Shown here one piece after another: positions 16,151-24,415 of a DNA stretch of 64,000 bases. The DNA is taken from assembly GCF_002013895.1 (NCBI RefSeq), contig NZ_MAFQ01000015.1, positions 62,001-126,000 on the forward strand, given 5' to 3'. This DNA comes from Mycobacteroides franklinii (GTDB lineage Bacteria > Actinomycetota > Actinomycetes > Mycobacteriales > Mycobacteriaceae). The translations under genes and the position numbers were made by a program. The first letter of the stretch is position 1. The number at the start of each line of letters is the position of its first letter. Below the pieces are notes generated by a model that worked only from the letters and a program-made list of their open reading frames with translations, had not been told where the DNA came from and did not search any database.

Positions 16151-17851
16151 ATGGCGCAGCACCAGCTCGGTCAGCTGATTGACGACATCAAGGTCGCCAA
16201 CGGCTGGTCCGACCCTGACCTGGTGCGCAATGCGAAGGAGAAGGGCTATGTCTTATCCAAATCGAACATCTCGCGTTACAGACTTCCTTTTCCATCCATC
16301 AAGGGCGAGGTCATCCTCTCCCTTGCCGCTGGGCTGCGAGTCGCCCCTGCGCGCGTCGCGGTTGCCGCGATCGAGAGCATGGGCATTCTGCTTCCACAGC
16401 ACGACGATGCCCCGACACCCGAGCAGGCTGTCCGCCTTGACCACGATCTGTCGGAGCGAGATCGGGATGCGGTACTGGCACTACTTGCCCAGCTACGCTC
16501 GACCACGCGGCAGGGAATGCCGCGCTCGACGAAGCAAACCCAGGAGGTGGACCCCGGCGGCCTTGCGACTCCACAGACCAACGAGTTTGAATCAATTGTC
16601 GCTCGTATGTCTGATATCGCCGCCCTGGGTAAGACCATCGAGGCGCAATACACCGAGAGGGGTCTGGGGTCTGGTCGGGCGAAGATTCCCTCAAGCTACT
16701 TTCGGCGCTTCCTGCACATGGCAGTCATCGATGCCCTGTATGACCGCATCATCCCCGAGTCACGCGGCCTAGCTGTTCACCAGTTCGATACCGAAGAGTG
16801 GATGGCCTGGCTGGCCGAACTCGCTGTGGCAACCGCCGAATACGACAAGGCGAACATGGCCGCCCAGGCGAAATTGATTGAGGTGCTTGAGCAATCTCGA
16901 ATAGATCAGCTGGAGGTAGCTCGCGATTTCGTGCAAAACGGTCTGAAGTCTGACGAGCTGATGCTGATGGCCATCGAGAGCCTCGAATCTCATTGGCAAC
17001 GGCGAGCCGAAGAGCTGGATGTCGAGAAGTTGACCCGAGAGGCTCGGGGGGTCGCCCACCGACGGCAAAGCTCGACACGAAAGCAAGCCGAAACCAAGAA
17101 GACCCTGGAACGTCGAATCGCCGAGGTGCGGAGACGCCTCGACGAGGTCAACTCCACAGAGCCGAAGTCGGCTGAAGGATCGCCAGAAAACGATGCCCTC
17201 TCGAGATCACGGCTTGAAATCGCCTGGCCACCATACTTGCCGGACCGCCGTCCCGGGTTTGATGAACTATCAGAGCAGACACTCTGGGCAGTAGCAGGCA
17301 TCATCGCCCAATCTCTGGCCGAGCAATACACAGAAATGCGCCGGCGCGCGCGCGAAGGCGCCAACCGCCAGAGCCTCCTTCAGCAGGCACGGCTCTCACT
17401 CGGTGATAATCCGAGCCTGGGACAGAGCTACGCACCAGAGGTCAGCGACGGGCTGTATGTGCAGTACCTCGCGGCCCGACTGTCCACTCCGCATCAAGGG
17501 GGTGAGCCGGACCTTCACGCTCAGCTGCCACTCTCGGACGCTGAGTACGCAGCTGCGCACGCTCGCTACCGTCGCGAATTCTCGGAGATGGTCATCTTCG
17601 GTGGTGAGATACGCACAGTCACCGACAGTGGTCCGAAGAGTCCAAACCTGTACTTGCGCACCAAGCGGAGCGAAGCGGATCTACTGAACGATCCCCCATC
17701 GCCGGAATCGAACGTGACAGGCCGGGAGCACGCATTACGTCCGGGGATATCGCGGGTGCACGGTAATGTCCCCTACCTGACCCCCGAGGAGTTCCTCCCA
17801 GGCGGCGTCGACCCCACCTCGCCTGGCGATGAACAGGCGGACCATGGATAG
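16151..17851 (+). CDS. Large HTH protein of the lysogeny region
   Basis: 566 residues from ATG 16151. A longer frame exists upstream, but this start puts the HTH-like domain at the very N-terminus (LGQLIDDIKVANGWSDPDLVRNA). The first ~75 residues look like the XRE-type domain of actinophage repressors. A helical middle follows (about 190-290), then a charged coiled coil (~300-350), a second helical block and a Pro-rich tail. It is far longer than a normal repressor and could combine immunity with another function. Divergent from the Cro-like gene. Confidence 0.72.
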   Translation: MAQHQLGQLIDDIKVANGWSDPDLVRNAKEKGYVLSKSNISRYRLPFPSIKGEVILSLAAGLRVAPARVAVAAIESMGILLPQHDDAPTPEQAVRLDHDLSERDRDAVLALLAQLRSTTRQGMPRSTKQTQEVDPGGLATPQTNEFESIVARMSDIAALGKTIEAQYTERGLGSGRAKIPSSYFRRFLHMAVIDALYDRIIPESRGLAVHQFDTEEWMAWLAELAVATAEYDKANMAAQAKLIEVLEQSRIDQLEVARDFVQNGLKSDELMLMAIESLESHWQRRAEELDVEKLTREARGVAHRRQSSTRKQAETKKTLERRIAEVRRRLDEVNSTEPKSAEGSPENDALSRSRLEIAWPPYLPDRRPGFDELSEQTLWAVAGIIAQSLAEQYTEMRRRAREGANRQSLLQQARLSLGDNPSLGQSYAPEVSDGLYVQYLAARLSTPHQGGEPDLHAQLPLSDAEYAAAHARYRREFSEMVIFGGEIRTVTDSGPKSPNLYLRTKRSEADLLNDPPSPESNVTGREHALRPGISRVHGNVPYLTPEEFLPGGVDPTSPGDEQADHG

Positions 17852-17953
17852 CATCGCGGCGCACTCTTCGATCGACCAGTCGGCTGGCGGCACAGCGCCA
17901 AGTGCCAGGCGTAGCTGATTGTGTAGGCATTCCCGCCGAGTTCCTTGCTCCAT
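17735..17953 (-). CDS. Possible small gene opposite the large HTH gene's 3' end
   Basis: 72 residues from ATG 17953 with GAAAGGG upstream. It overlaps the last ~115 bases of the rightward gene, whose C-terminus there is Pro-rich. The sequence ('SIEECAAMLSMVRLFIARRGGVDAAWEELLGG') reads like a real helical protein. Its 5' side faces the operator region at 18004, so it could be divergent from the repressor. Confidence 0.45.
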   Translation of the reverse strand: MEQGTRRECLHNQLRLALGAVPPADWSIEECAAMLSMVRLFIARRGGVDAAWEELLGGQVGDITVHPRYPRT

Positions 17954-18003
17954 CGTTCCGCCCTTTCGTCACTCGCAAACGTGAAGGGAACGATAGACCA
18001 CTT

Positions 18004-18059
18004 GACGCAATACTGCGTCGCTATCTGACACACTGCGTTTATTTTCTGAGTATTGCGCC
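18004..18059. promoter_or_regulatory. Palindromic operator cluster before the repressor
   Basis: A perfect inverted repeat GACGCA-ATAC-TGCGTC lies at 18004-18019. The half-site recurs as ACTGCGTT near 18032-18039 and as GTATTGCGCC at 18050-18059 (one change from the half GTATTGCGTC). TTGACG (18003-18008) could be a -35 element overlapped by the palindrome. The layout fits autoregulation by the HTH gene starting at 18081. Confidence 0.62.
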
Positions 18060-18080
18060 GGATGGGAGTACCCTTCACCC

Positions 18081-18389
18081 ATGCCGTTATCGAGTCTTGA
18101 AGTGGGGCAACTCGGCCGCGAGCTTGCGAACATCTTGCGCGGCGGCATCGAGCGCAAGCGCGGCGACAAACACGCCATCGCCGGGCAACTAGGTATCAGC
18201 AAATCGCAGCTTGACCGGCTACTCAAGGGCGAACGCCCAATCACCATCGACCAGGCCGACATCATCAGCGGCACCATCGGCAAATCACTGTCAGCTGTGC
18301 TTGCCGAAGCTGAATCCGATACCCCGGGGCGCCCGCGCGACCGGACCACCTACCCGAGTGCCGCCGACATCTTCGAGAGGGGATTCTGA
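18081..18389 (+). CDS. Phage repressor-type HTH protein
   Basis: 102 residues. 'HAIAGQLGISKSQLDRLLKGERPITIDQADIISGTIGKSLSAVL' is a standard XRE/CI DNA-binding domain with a short C-terminal tail and no cleavable domain. Preceded by a palindromic operator cluster. Best candidate for the immunity repressor, although the larger HTH gene upstream is an alternative. Its stop overlaps the next ATG (TGATG). Confidence 0.78.
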   Translation: MPLSSLEVGQLGRELANILRGGIERKRGDKHAIAGQLGISKSQLDRLLKGERPITIDQADIISGTIGKSLSAVLAEAESDTPGRPRDRTTYPSAADIFERGF

Positions 18390-19084
18390 TGGATCCGATC
18401 GGCACCGCGTGCGCTGTAGTTCTGGCGCTGGCCGCTCTCTACCGGACGATCGTGCGAGCGCCAGTCCTTCTCACCGTCGGTCTATGGGTGACCAGCCTGT
18501 CCCAGCTCGTGAGCGCCCTCGTCACGACCCTTGACCCCCCGCTGCTGGACTGGACTGGTTGGGCCAACCTCTCACAGATCATTACCTATGTCCTGATGGT
18601 GGCTTCGTCGTATATCTTCGCGCGCACAACATGCAGGGTCGCCGGTCTCAATACCCTTTGGGCCCTGGTTATTACGTGGGTTTCGATCATCGGCATGTCC
18701 GCCGTCTACTTGCTCACAAACCTGTCCACCACCCCGAGCTTGGTGGTCGAGACAATCCCCGGACCGCCCAGCTACATCTTCTCGTGGCTGCTCGCCGTCG
18801 GCCTGCTGCCCACCCATATCGCAGCGGTCATCGGAGCCAAGCGCGGTGTGGAGAACCGAGTCTTGTTCTGGCTCTTCGGAATCTACGGCGCCGTCGGCGC
18901 GCTCTACCCGCTGCTAATGGTGGTGGACCGCATCGATATGTACACGCTGCGATGGCCACTCGAAACCACCTACCCGGTGGTGTGGACCATCCAGCTCATC
19001 AGCTTTGCAGCCCTATCTGCAGCCGGAATCGTCGGCGCCAACCAGCACCGCCGAACGCAAATGACCGTCGAACCAGCACGGTAA
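18389..19084 (+). CDS. Multi-pass membrane protein of the lysogeny operon
   Basis: 231 residues with about seven hydrophobic segments spread over the whole length. Translationally coupled to the repressor. Proteins of this shape often follow the repressor in actinobacterial prophages and may affect superinfection or host signalling; that role is inference. Confidence 0.72.
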   Translation: MDPIGTACAVVLALAALYRTIVRAPVLLTVGLWVTSLSQLVSALVTTLDPPLLDWTGWANLSQIITYVLMVASSYIFARTTCRVAGLNTLWALVITWVSIIGMSAVYLLTNLSTTPSLVVETIPGPPSYIFSWLLAVGLLPTHIAAVIGAKRGVENRVLFWLFGIYGAVGALYPLLMVVDRIDMYTLRWPLETTYPVVWTIQLISFAALSAAGIVGANQHRRTQMTVEPAR

Positions 19085-19134
19085 AACACAAGCACCGCAA
19101 GGCAACACACTGCATAACCGGGGGATAAAAACCA

Positions 19135-19305
19135 GTGGTCGAAGACAGCTCGGTAGCACAAGCGCGCGCACTCATCGCATCGTTGTACGAGCACGTAAAG
19201 ACAACGTCAGAGGCGATCGAGAAGGCTGGTTTAGGCGCACAGATGCCAGCGGGGCGCGCTGGAGCTGACGTTCAGCACCGCCGTGGTGGGTTTGCCTCGG
19301 CCTGA
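19135..19305 (+). CDS. Small lysogeny-region protein
   Basis: 56 residues from GTG 19135 with GGGGGA 9 bases upstream. An N-terminal amphipathic helix (VAQARALIASLYEHVKTTSEAIEKAG) precedes an Arg/Gly-rich tail. No family recognised; the support is the ribosome site and position. Confidence 0.5.
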   Translation: MVEDSSVAQARALIASLYEHVKTTSEAIEKAGLGAQMPAGRAGADVQHRRGGFASA

Positions 19306-19384
19306 CTGCGAACGCTTCGCACCGAGTCGCGCAGCTGTAGGCTTCTTGCCGGTTGGGGCAACCACTACACAAGGGGGAGAGTCC

Positions 19385-19744
19385 ATGACGGCACCCGGTT
19401 GGTACCCAGATCCTTCGGGGATTCCCAGTCAGCGCTATTTCGATGGAACAACCTGGACAGAGCAGCGAGCGCCGGCACCAATCGCACCTCCCGCGCAGCC
19501 GAAATCCGCTGCCGTGGCGGGGCTTCTGCAATTTTTCCTCGGCTTTTTCGGCATCGGTCGCTTCTATCTCGGATACTCCGGCATCGGCGCCATCCAGTTG
19601 ATCCTCGGGATTATTGGACTCATAACCACGCCGATCTTCATCGGGTTGGTGATCCTCATTCCGCTGGCGATCTGGACTTTCGTCGAGGCGATCATGATGT
19701 TCGCCGGTGGGATCAAGGAAAAGGGCGGCCGGCCGACCCGCTAG
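19385..19744 (+). CDS. DUF2510-TM2 domain membrane protein
   Basis: 119 residues from ATG 19385 (AAGGGGGAGA upstream). The N-terminal APGWYPDPSG...RYFDGTTWTE is the DUF2510 motif. It is followed by a TM2 domain: FFLGFFGIGRFYLGYSGIGAIQLIL and a second membrane segment. This is a common actinobacterial membrane architecture. In a prophage it is a candidate lysogenic-conversion or exclusion protein. Confidence 0.82.
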   Translation: MTAPGWYPDPSGIPSQRYFDGTTWTEQRAPAPIAPPAQPKSAAVAGLLQFFLGFFGIGRFYLGYSGIGAIQLILGIIGLITTPIFIGLVILIPLAIWTFVEAIMMFAGGIKEKGGRPTR

Positions 19745-19778
19745 CTCGCGCTACAGTTCGGCGCCGTGCACTGAGTGC

Positions 19779-20870
19779 TTAACTCGACAGTGCCTTCGCC
19801 ATCACCACTGCGGCAGCCTCCATCGACGACCGGTCCAGATGCCCGTACGTGTTGACGGTGGTCGTGATGGACTCATGCCCCAGGTGCTGCTGGATGACGG
19901 GCAGCGGTACGCCTGCGGCGATAAGCCAGGACGCGCAGGTATGACGCATGTCGTGGATCCGCGGCTTCGGGTCGAGTTCGGCGCGCAGCACGGCGGGCGC
20001 CCAGACGTTCATACGGAAGTTCGGGGCGCGTACCGGACCACCCTCGGCTCGCCGGCCACGCCCGGTGTTGGTGAACAGCCATGCACCCGAATAGTCGAGC
20101 TTGTCGAGCACATCGGCCGGCACATTGATGGTGCGCACCGACCGCTTCGTCTTGGGTGGGCCGATCCGGTAACCGTGGTTGTCACGCTTCCAGGCCCGGG
20201 TGATGCGGACGGTGTGGGCGCGCTGGTCGACGTCGGATGGCCGCAGCGCCGACACCTCGCCCCAACGCGCGCCGGACGCCACCAGGAACTCTGCCATCGG
20301 TCGCCACGGTTCAGTCACCTGCTCATTGAGGTGTGCGAACTCCTCCTTGGTCAGGAACACCATCTCGTGTCCCTCCCCGCGAGGAAGGCGGGTCCGGTCG
20401 GCGGGGTTGCTCGCGATCTTGCCCGCCACGACGGCCGTGGCCAGCGCGGCCGATAGGAACCCGTGCTTGTTGGCGATCGTCTTAGCCGAATACTTCTTCT
20501 CGCCTAGCCCCTGCACCCACACCGACACGTCCTCGCGGGAAAGAGCCTCGAGCGGAACCGTGCCGAACGCCGGTTCGATGTCGTTCTTGAGGTAGCCGCG
20601 GTAGTCCTGCACGGTCCTGGGGTCCACGCCAGTCAGGTGCTCAATGTGGTGGCTCACCCATTTGCCGACGGTCATGCCAGAGCGGGGTGCCGGCGGGGCG
20701 ATGTTATGCATCTCAAGCGCGCGCAGAGCTCCGTGCGCATCCACGAGAGCGCGAAATGCCTCGGCGCCCGCCAGCGTCTCGAATGTCAACGAGAACTGGC
20801 GGGCGCCGAGGCGGTAGAGCACATCCCAGCAGTCCCCCGACTTGAGGGACCGACTGCGGATCGAGGCCAT
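19779..20870 (-). CDS. int: Phage tyrosine integrase
   Basis: 363 residues from ATG 20870 (MASIRSRSL, the usual family start; in-frame starts up to 20924 exist). There is an arm-binding N-terminus, a SAM-like core domain (GKWVSHHIEHLTGVDPRTV), and the catalytic residues Arg in ASGARWGE, HxxR in HDMRHT, His in QHLGH and Tyr in TVNTYGHLD. It lies about 90 bases from the tmRNA 3' end, so the tmRNA gene is its integration site. Confidence 0.93.
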   Translation of the reverse strand: MASIRSRSLKSGDCWDVLYRLGARQFSLTFETLAGAEAFRALVDAHGALRALEMHNIAPPAPRSGMTVGKWVSHHIEHLTGVDPRTVQDYRGYLKNDIEPAFGTVPLEALSREDVSVWVQGLGEKKYSAKTIANKHGFLSAALATAVVAGKIASNPADRTRLPRGEGHEMVFLTKEEFAHLNEQVTEPWRPMAEFLVASGARWGEVSALRPSDVDQRAHTVRITRAWKRDNHGYRIGPPKTKRSVRTINVPADVLDKLDYSGAWLFTNTGRGRRAEGGPVRAPNFRMNVWAPAVLRAELDPKPRIHDMRHTCASWLIAAGVPLPVIQQHLGHESITTTVNTYGHLDRSSMEAAAVVMAKALSS

Positions 20871-20914
20871 GCAACGGACCATATCACCGCACTTGGTTGC
20901 ATATGGTGTTGCAT
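20869..20914. promoter_or_regulatory. Repeated ATGCAAC sites, candidate integrase arm sites
   Basis: GTTGCAT occurs at 20896-20902 and 20908-20914 (12 bases apart) and inverted as ATGCAAC at 20869-20875, overlapping the integrase start. ACCATAT (20879) and ATATGGT (20902) form a further inverted pair. Spacing and position between int and the junction suit arm-type binding or autoregulation. Confidence 0.45.
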
Positions 20915-20956
20915 GGAATCCCACTGGTGTGTTTTCCCAGGTAAATCGCTATAAAA

Positions 20957-21325
20957 TTGTGGAGCTGCCGGGAATTGAACCCGGGTCCAACGGCCGTTCA
21001 TTAAGGCTTCTCCGTGCGCAGTTCGCTGTGTCTCTACTCGGATCTCTCAGTCACGCGAACAAGCCGAGATGACGATCCCAGCCGCTGTTTGATGTCCCGG
21101 TGACTTCCGCGGCCGAAGCCACCGGTTGATCCCGCTAGCTGATGCCAGGGTCCGGGCCGCGGGAGGTCCCGGTCTGACAGACACGCAGTCGCTTAGGCAG
21201 CGAGTGCGTAGTCGCGCTGATGAGAATCGGCGCTTAATTGGTTGCAATGACGCTTACGGTGGTCTCTTGCCTGCACCGGCACGCTTCCCTTAAGTCGAGA
21301 CTCGCTGTCGAAACCTTTCAGCCCC
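20957..21325 (-). ncRNA. ssrA: tmRNA (ssrA) with prophage junction at its 3' end
   Basis: The 5' end GGGGCTGAAAGG (21325 down) pairs with 3' CAGCTCC; a tRNA-like T arm (GGGTTCAATTCCC) lies near 20975. The tag reading frame at 21231-21193 encodes ADSHQRDYALAA then TAA, the mycobacterial tag type. It rescues stalled ribosomes with SmpB, encoded 4 kb away. After the discriminator A at 20960 the DNA reads CAA rather than CCA, so the end is remade by the inserted phage and CCA must be added enzymatically. Confidence 0.95.
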
Positions 21326-21448
21326 GTCACCCCACCGACCTTCGGTGGGACACTCCATCGTACCGCCGTATATCCACGAAGCCACCGAATTACCCGCCCA
21401 CCCCACGGTAGCGTCAGCCAAACGTCGCCAACTTCGGGAGTCATCACC
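21326..21448. promoter_or_regulatory. tmRNA promoter region
   Basis: The short gap between the tmRNA 5' end and the divergent secreted-protein gene must hold the tmRNA promoter. TACGAT about 30 bases before the RNA (complement of 21353-21358) could be a -10 box, but the spacing is long. An imperfect hairpin (CCCACCGAAGGTCGGTGGG) lies between. Confidence 0.35.
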
Positions 21449-22018
21449 ATGCGCACGCTGCTGATCACCTGTGTCTCCGTTACGGCGGGCGCAACCGTAT
21501 TCGCTGGTCACGCCTCCGCGGATCCGCCGGTGCCCAACCTTGACGGCTACGCACCGGTCGAGGCCACCGCCTTTGAGACCTACTCCGCCTATGCGACCTC
21601 GGGTGTGCAGTTCCTCACTCCGGACGGACTGCACTGCCGCATCACCGCCAACTCCCGCGCCACCGGCGTCGACGGAGCCTGCTGGGGCAAGCTCCCCGGT
21701 GTGACGGGCGACGAGAACTTCGCCACGGTGTCGCTCAATACCTCTACCGCGAGCCTGAGCCACATGCCGGACCTGGGCCAGCAGGAGATCATCGCCCGAC
21801 CCGACGCCTCCCCCGCCGGCCCGGCATCCATCGACCCCAGCGTCTATCGGCCGCTGGCGCCCGGACAGAAAATCACCTACGGCCTCAAGGGCACCGACAA
21901 GGTGATCACATGCGGCATCAGCGAGCAGCACGAGACGATCTGCGTACTGCCCAACAATTTCTCCGGCGGCGGTCCGCACGGATTCGTGCTGTCCCCCGCC
22001 GTCAGTCGCGCCTTCTAG
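21449..22018 (+). CDS. Secreted protein of unknown function
   Basis: 189 residues. The signal peptide (LLITCVSVTAGATVFAGHASA) is cleaved before DPPVPN, the common mycobacterial pattern. The mature domain has four cysteines (GLHCRI, GACWGK, VITCGI, ETICVL), probably two disulphides. Resembles small exported mycobacterial proteins; function unknown. Confidence 0.78.
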   Translation: MRTLLITCVSVTAGATVFAGHASADPPVPNLDGYAPVEATAFETYSAYATSGVQFLTPDGLHCRITANSRATGVDGACWGKLPGVTGDENFATVSLNTSTASLSHMPDLGQQEIIARPDASPAGPASIDPSVYRPLAPGQKITYGLKGTDKVITCGISEQHETICVLPNNFSGGGPHGFVLSPAVSRAF

Positions 22019-22023
22019 CCTCG

Positions 22024-22088
22024 TCGTCGAAACCGACGTTGTGGCGACAAGATGCGAGACGAATCCGCCACAACGTCGGTCTCGACGA
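22024..22088. terminator. Bidirectional terminator hairpin
   Basis: A long inverted repeat: TCGTCGAAACCGACGTTGTG from 22024 pairs with its near-perfect complement ending at 22088 (one mismatch in 23 bases, loop about 18). It lies between convergent genes, so it probably ends both transcripts. Confidence 0.75.
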
Positions 22089-22111
22089 GAACGGAGAGGG
22101 CACGCAGGGAG

Positions 22112-23674
22112 CTAGCGCGCGTCCGCCAACACTTCCAACGCCGCGTTGTATCCGGGGATGAAGGAAATTGCCGGTCCTCCATGACATCCCGCGCTCCCCA
22201 GGTACAGGCCGCCGACAGGCAACGGTTGGTCGCGGTATCCGCGCGGCCCCGGCCTGTTGATACCGATCTGGTCCGCGTGCACCAGCCCGAAGCAATAGTC
22301 ACCGCCCGGCGCACCGAACATGGTGCCCATGTGCCGCGGCGTGAACGTGGTGTGCCGCAGCACAATGTCCTCGAAATTGGGGGCCAGCCGGGAGATTTTA
22401 TCGATCACCCGCTGCCCCATCTCCGCCTTCATCTCGCCATAGCTGGCATGCCCGGCCTCCACCGGAAACCACAGCGCGAATGCCGAGGCCGCGTACTTGC
22501 CCTCCGGCGCCAGCTGTACGTCATGCAAGGACGGAATCTGAAACACCACCGCAGGATCAGCGGGCACGATCCCCCGTCGACAGTCTTCCCATTGCGCCTG
22601 CAGCTCTTCCGGCGTGCTGTACATCCCTACCGTCGACTGCAACCCCGGATCGTTCAGGATCTCGTAGGGCGCGACGAACTCCGGTAGCGCGTCGAGCGCG
22701 AAGTGCATTTGTAGATAACTGCCACGGTGATCCACCCGCGCGAATCGGTCACGCTGATCTGATGGGACAGCCGAAGAATCCAACATCTCCACGACGGTGA
22801 GATCGGGTGCGACACACGAAACAACCACCGGCGCGGTAATTGTCGATCCATCTTCCAAGGCGACGCCGGTCACCCGACCGCCCGACGTGAGGATCTGGGT
22901 CACCTTGCTACGGAGTCGAACCTCACCGCCGTGCGCAACCACGCGAGCATGCAGATGCGATGTCAGTGCACCTATGCCACCACGCAGCTTCTTCATCTGC
23001 AGCGCGGTCGCGTCCGGCATGGCCAACCCGAACGCGAGCGCCGCGGCGCTACCCGGGGTTTCCGGTCCGCGGTAGGTCATGTTGAGCGCCAGGAACGCCA
23101 GCATGCCGCGCAGCACACCGTGCTTCTCTTTGTCGGGGAAGTAACGGTCCAGCACGTCGGTCACCGATCCGAACAGCATCTCGTTGATGCTTGAGCGCTC
23201 GAATTCGTTTGTCGCGCAGGCATACATCTCATCAAAAGTCTTTGGGAGCTGCCCCACCTCGAAACGCCCCAGCGCCCTGGTCGGCGCCTGACTCCAGGCC
23301 ATGATCCCCGCCATGCCGTTGACCGCCTCCGCCCCGTGCACGTCATTGAGATGGGTCAACAGTTTCATCGGGTCGCTGTAGTAGATCAGCGGATCGTCGC
23401 CAATCCCCCTGAGCGCCAACGAAACAACATCCAGGTCGACCGCCGGCAGGGTATCGAGGCCAAGGTCGCGACTCAGAACGGCGGACGTCGGAAACTGAAC
23501 CGATCCGGCAATCTCGAATCGGTATCCGTCGAACAGCTCCACCGTCGAGGCCATACCGCCGGCATACAGCTTGGCGTCCAGGCACACCGTGTGTAGCCCT
23601 GATTGCTGCAGTTTCGCCGCGGCAGTCAGACCGTTGTGTCCGGCACCGATCACGATCGCTTCGAAGTCCGCCAT
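22112..23674 (-). CDS. FAD-dependent oxidoreductase, phytoene-desaturase-like
   Basis: 520 residues from ATG 23674. The N-terminal dinucleotide-binding motif is AIVIGAGHNGLTAAAKLQQSG, and the C-terminal FAD-binding stretch is GGLYLGSAGCHGGPAISFIPG. This is the NAD(P)/FAD amine-oxidase/phytoene-dehydrogenase superfamily; substrate unknown. It is preceded by a 34-bp palindrome and the convergently named TetR gene, so the regulator very likely controls it. Confidence 0.85.
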   Translation of the reverse strand: MADFEAIVIGAGHNGLTAAAKLQQSGLHTVCLDAKLYAGGMASTVELFDGYRFEIAGSVQFPTSAVLSRDLGLDTLPAVDLDVVSLALRGIGDDPLIYYSDPMKLLTHLNDVHGAEAVNGMAGIMAWSQAPTRALGRFEVGQLPKTFDEMYACATNEFERSSINEMLFGSVTDVLDRYFPDKEKHGVLRGMLAFLALNMTYRGPETPGSAAALAFGLAMPDATALQMKKLRGGIGALTSHLHARVVAHGGEVRLRSKVTQILTSGGRVTGVALEDGSTITAPVVVSCVAPDLTVVEMLDSSAVPSDQRDRFARVDHRGSYLQMHFALDALPEFVAPYEILNDPGLQSTVGMYSTPEELQAQWEDCRRGIVPADPAVVFQIPSLHDVQLAPEGKYAASAFALWFPVEAGHASYGEMKAEMGQRVIDKISRLAPNFEDIVLRHTTFTPRHMGTMFGAPGGDYCFGLVHADQIGINRPGPRGYRDQPLPVGGLYLGSAGCHGGPAISFIPGYNAALEVLADAR

Positions 23675-23694
23675 CACCCCACGCTGGCATGGCT

Positions 23695-23728
23695 CGTCAA
23701 GTTTTGTCAATAGTGACAAAACTTGACG
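23695..23728. promoter_or_regulatory. TetR operator, perfect 34-bp palindrome
   Basis: Two perfect 15-base arms, CGTCAAGTTTTGTCA and its complement, around ATAG. It lies 21 bases upstream of the oxidoreductase start and directly after the TetR stop. An imperfect copy sits at 24363-24396 on the other side of the TetR gene. Confidence 0.85.
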
Positions 23729-24334
23729 TCAGGAAATATCGCCGATTCCTGCCTTCAACGAGTCCAGTGCGGTGCGACTGAGCCGCGCAAGCTCATCGGG
23801 CGAGCGATCCTCGCCCAGCATCCACGCGTCCATGGCACCGAAAACCGCCGCCGCGATACAGCGCGCTGTCACGGTATTGCGCAGCCGCACATCAGGATTC
23901 GTATCGTCGCCACCATCACGCACGAGATGCTCCTCGATCACCTCGGCGAACTCGGCCTCCACCTGCCGGATGTGCCGCACGATGCGCGCCCGATCGAGTT
24001 CCTGGTCACGCAGCGTCGCGATCTTGACCACCGCATCGACGTCATAGGGAGCACTGAAGATCGCGGACTCCACCGATTCGAGGATGGGCTCACCCGGCGA
24101 CCGCGCATCCAAGGCGTTGCGGAACCATTCCAGACCGAGGTCGTAGTCCATGAAGAGCAGATCGTGTTTGGACTCGAAATGGCGATAGAAGGTTCGCATC
24201 GAGACGCCCGCGTCCGCGGCGATCTGCTCCACCGAGGTGCCCTCTATGCCCTGGCCGAGAAAGCGAACCACCGCGGCCTGCCGAAGCGCCGCACGAGTCC
24301 GTTCGCTGCGCACAGTCTGGGCAGGTCTGGCCAT
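23729..24334 (-). CDS. TetR-family transcriptional repressor
   Basis: 201 residues from ATG 24334; a much longer frame runs upstream but only this start gives the family's N-terminus. The HTH is 'GTSVEQIAADAGVSMRTFYRHFESKHDLL' (residues ~32-60). The ligand domain is helical. It lies between two copies of the same palindrome, so it should repress the oxidoreductase operon, itself and the divergent membrane gene. Confidence 0.9.
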   Translation of the reverse strand: MARPAQTVRSERTRAALRQAAVVRFLGQGIEGTSVEQIAADAGVSMRTFYRHFESKHDLLFMDYDLGLEWFRNALDARSPGEPILESVESAIFSAPYDVDAVVKIATLRDQELDRARIVRHIRQVEAEFAEVIEEHLVRDGGDDTNPDVRLRNTVTARCIAAAVFGAMDAWMLGEDRSPDELARLSRTALDSLKAGIGDIS

Positions 24335-24362
24335 CCTCGAAAGGTACCCCACATACGACCAG

Positions 24363-24396
24363 CCACAAGTTATGTCACTATTGACAAAACTTGATG
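24363..24396. promoter_or_regulatory. Second TetR operator
   Basis: A partly degenerate copy of the 23695-23728 palindrome: the TGTCA-CTAT-TGACA core (24373-24386) and the right arm TGACAAAACTTGATG are kept, while the left arm has changes. It lies between the TetR start and the divergent DUF2834 gene, suiting autoregulation. Confidence 0.78.
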
Positions 24397-24415
24397 CCGC
24401 TGCGAGGCTCCCGAC

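Noticed and set aside
22052..22687. A 211-residue plus-strand frame opposite the FAD oxidoreductase
   Set aside because: It begins in the terminator hairpin and is antisense to a clear enzyme.
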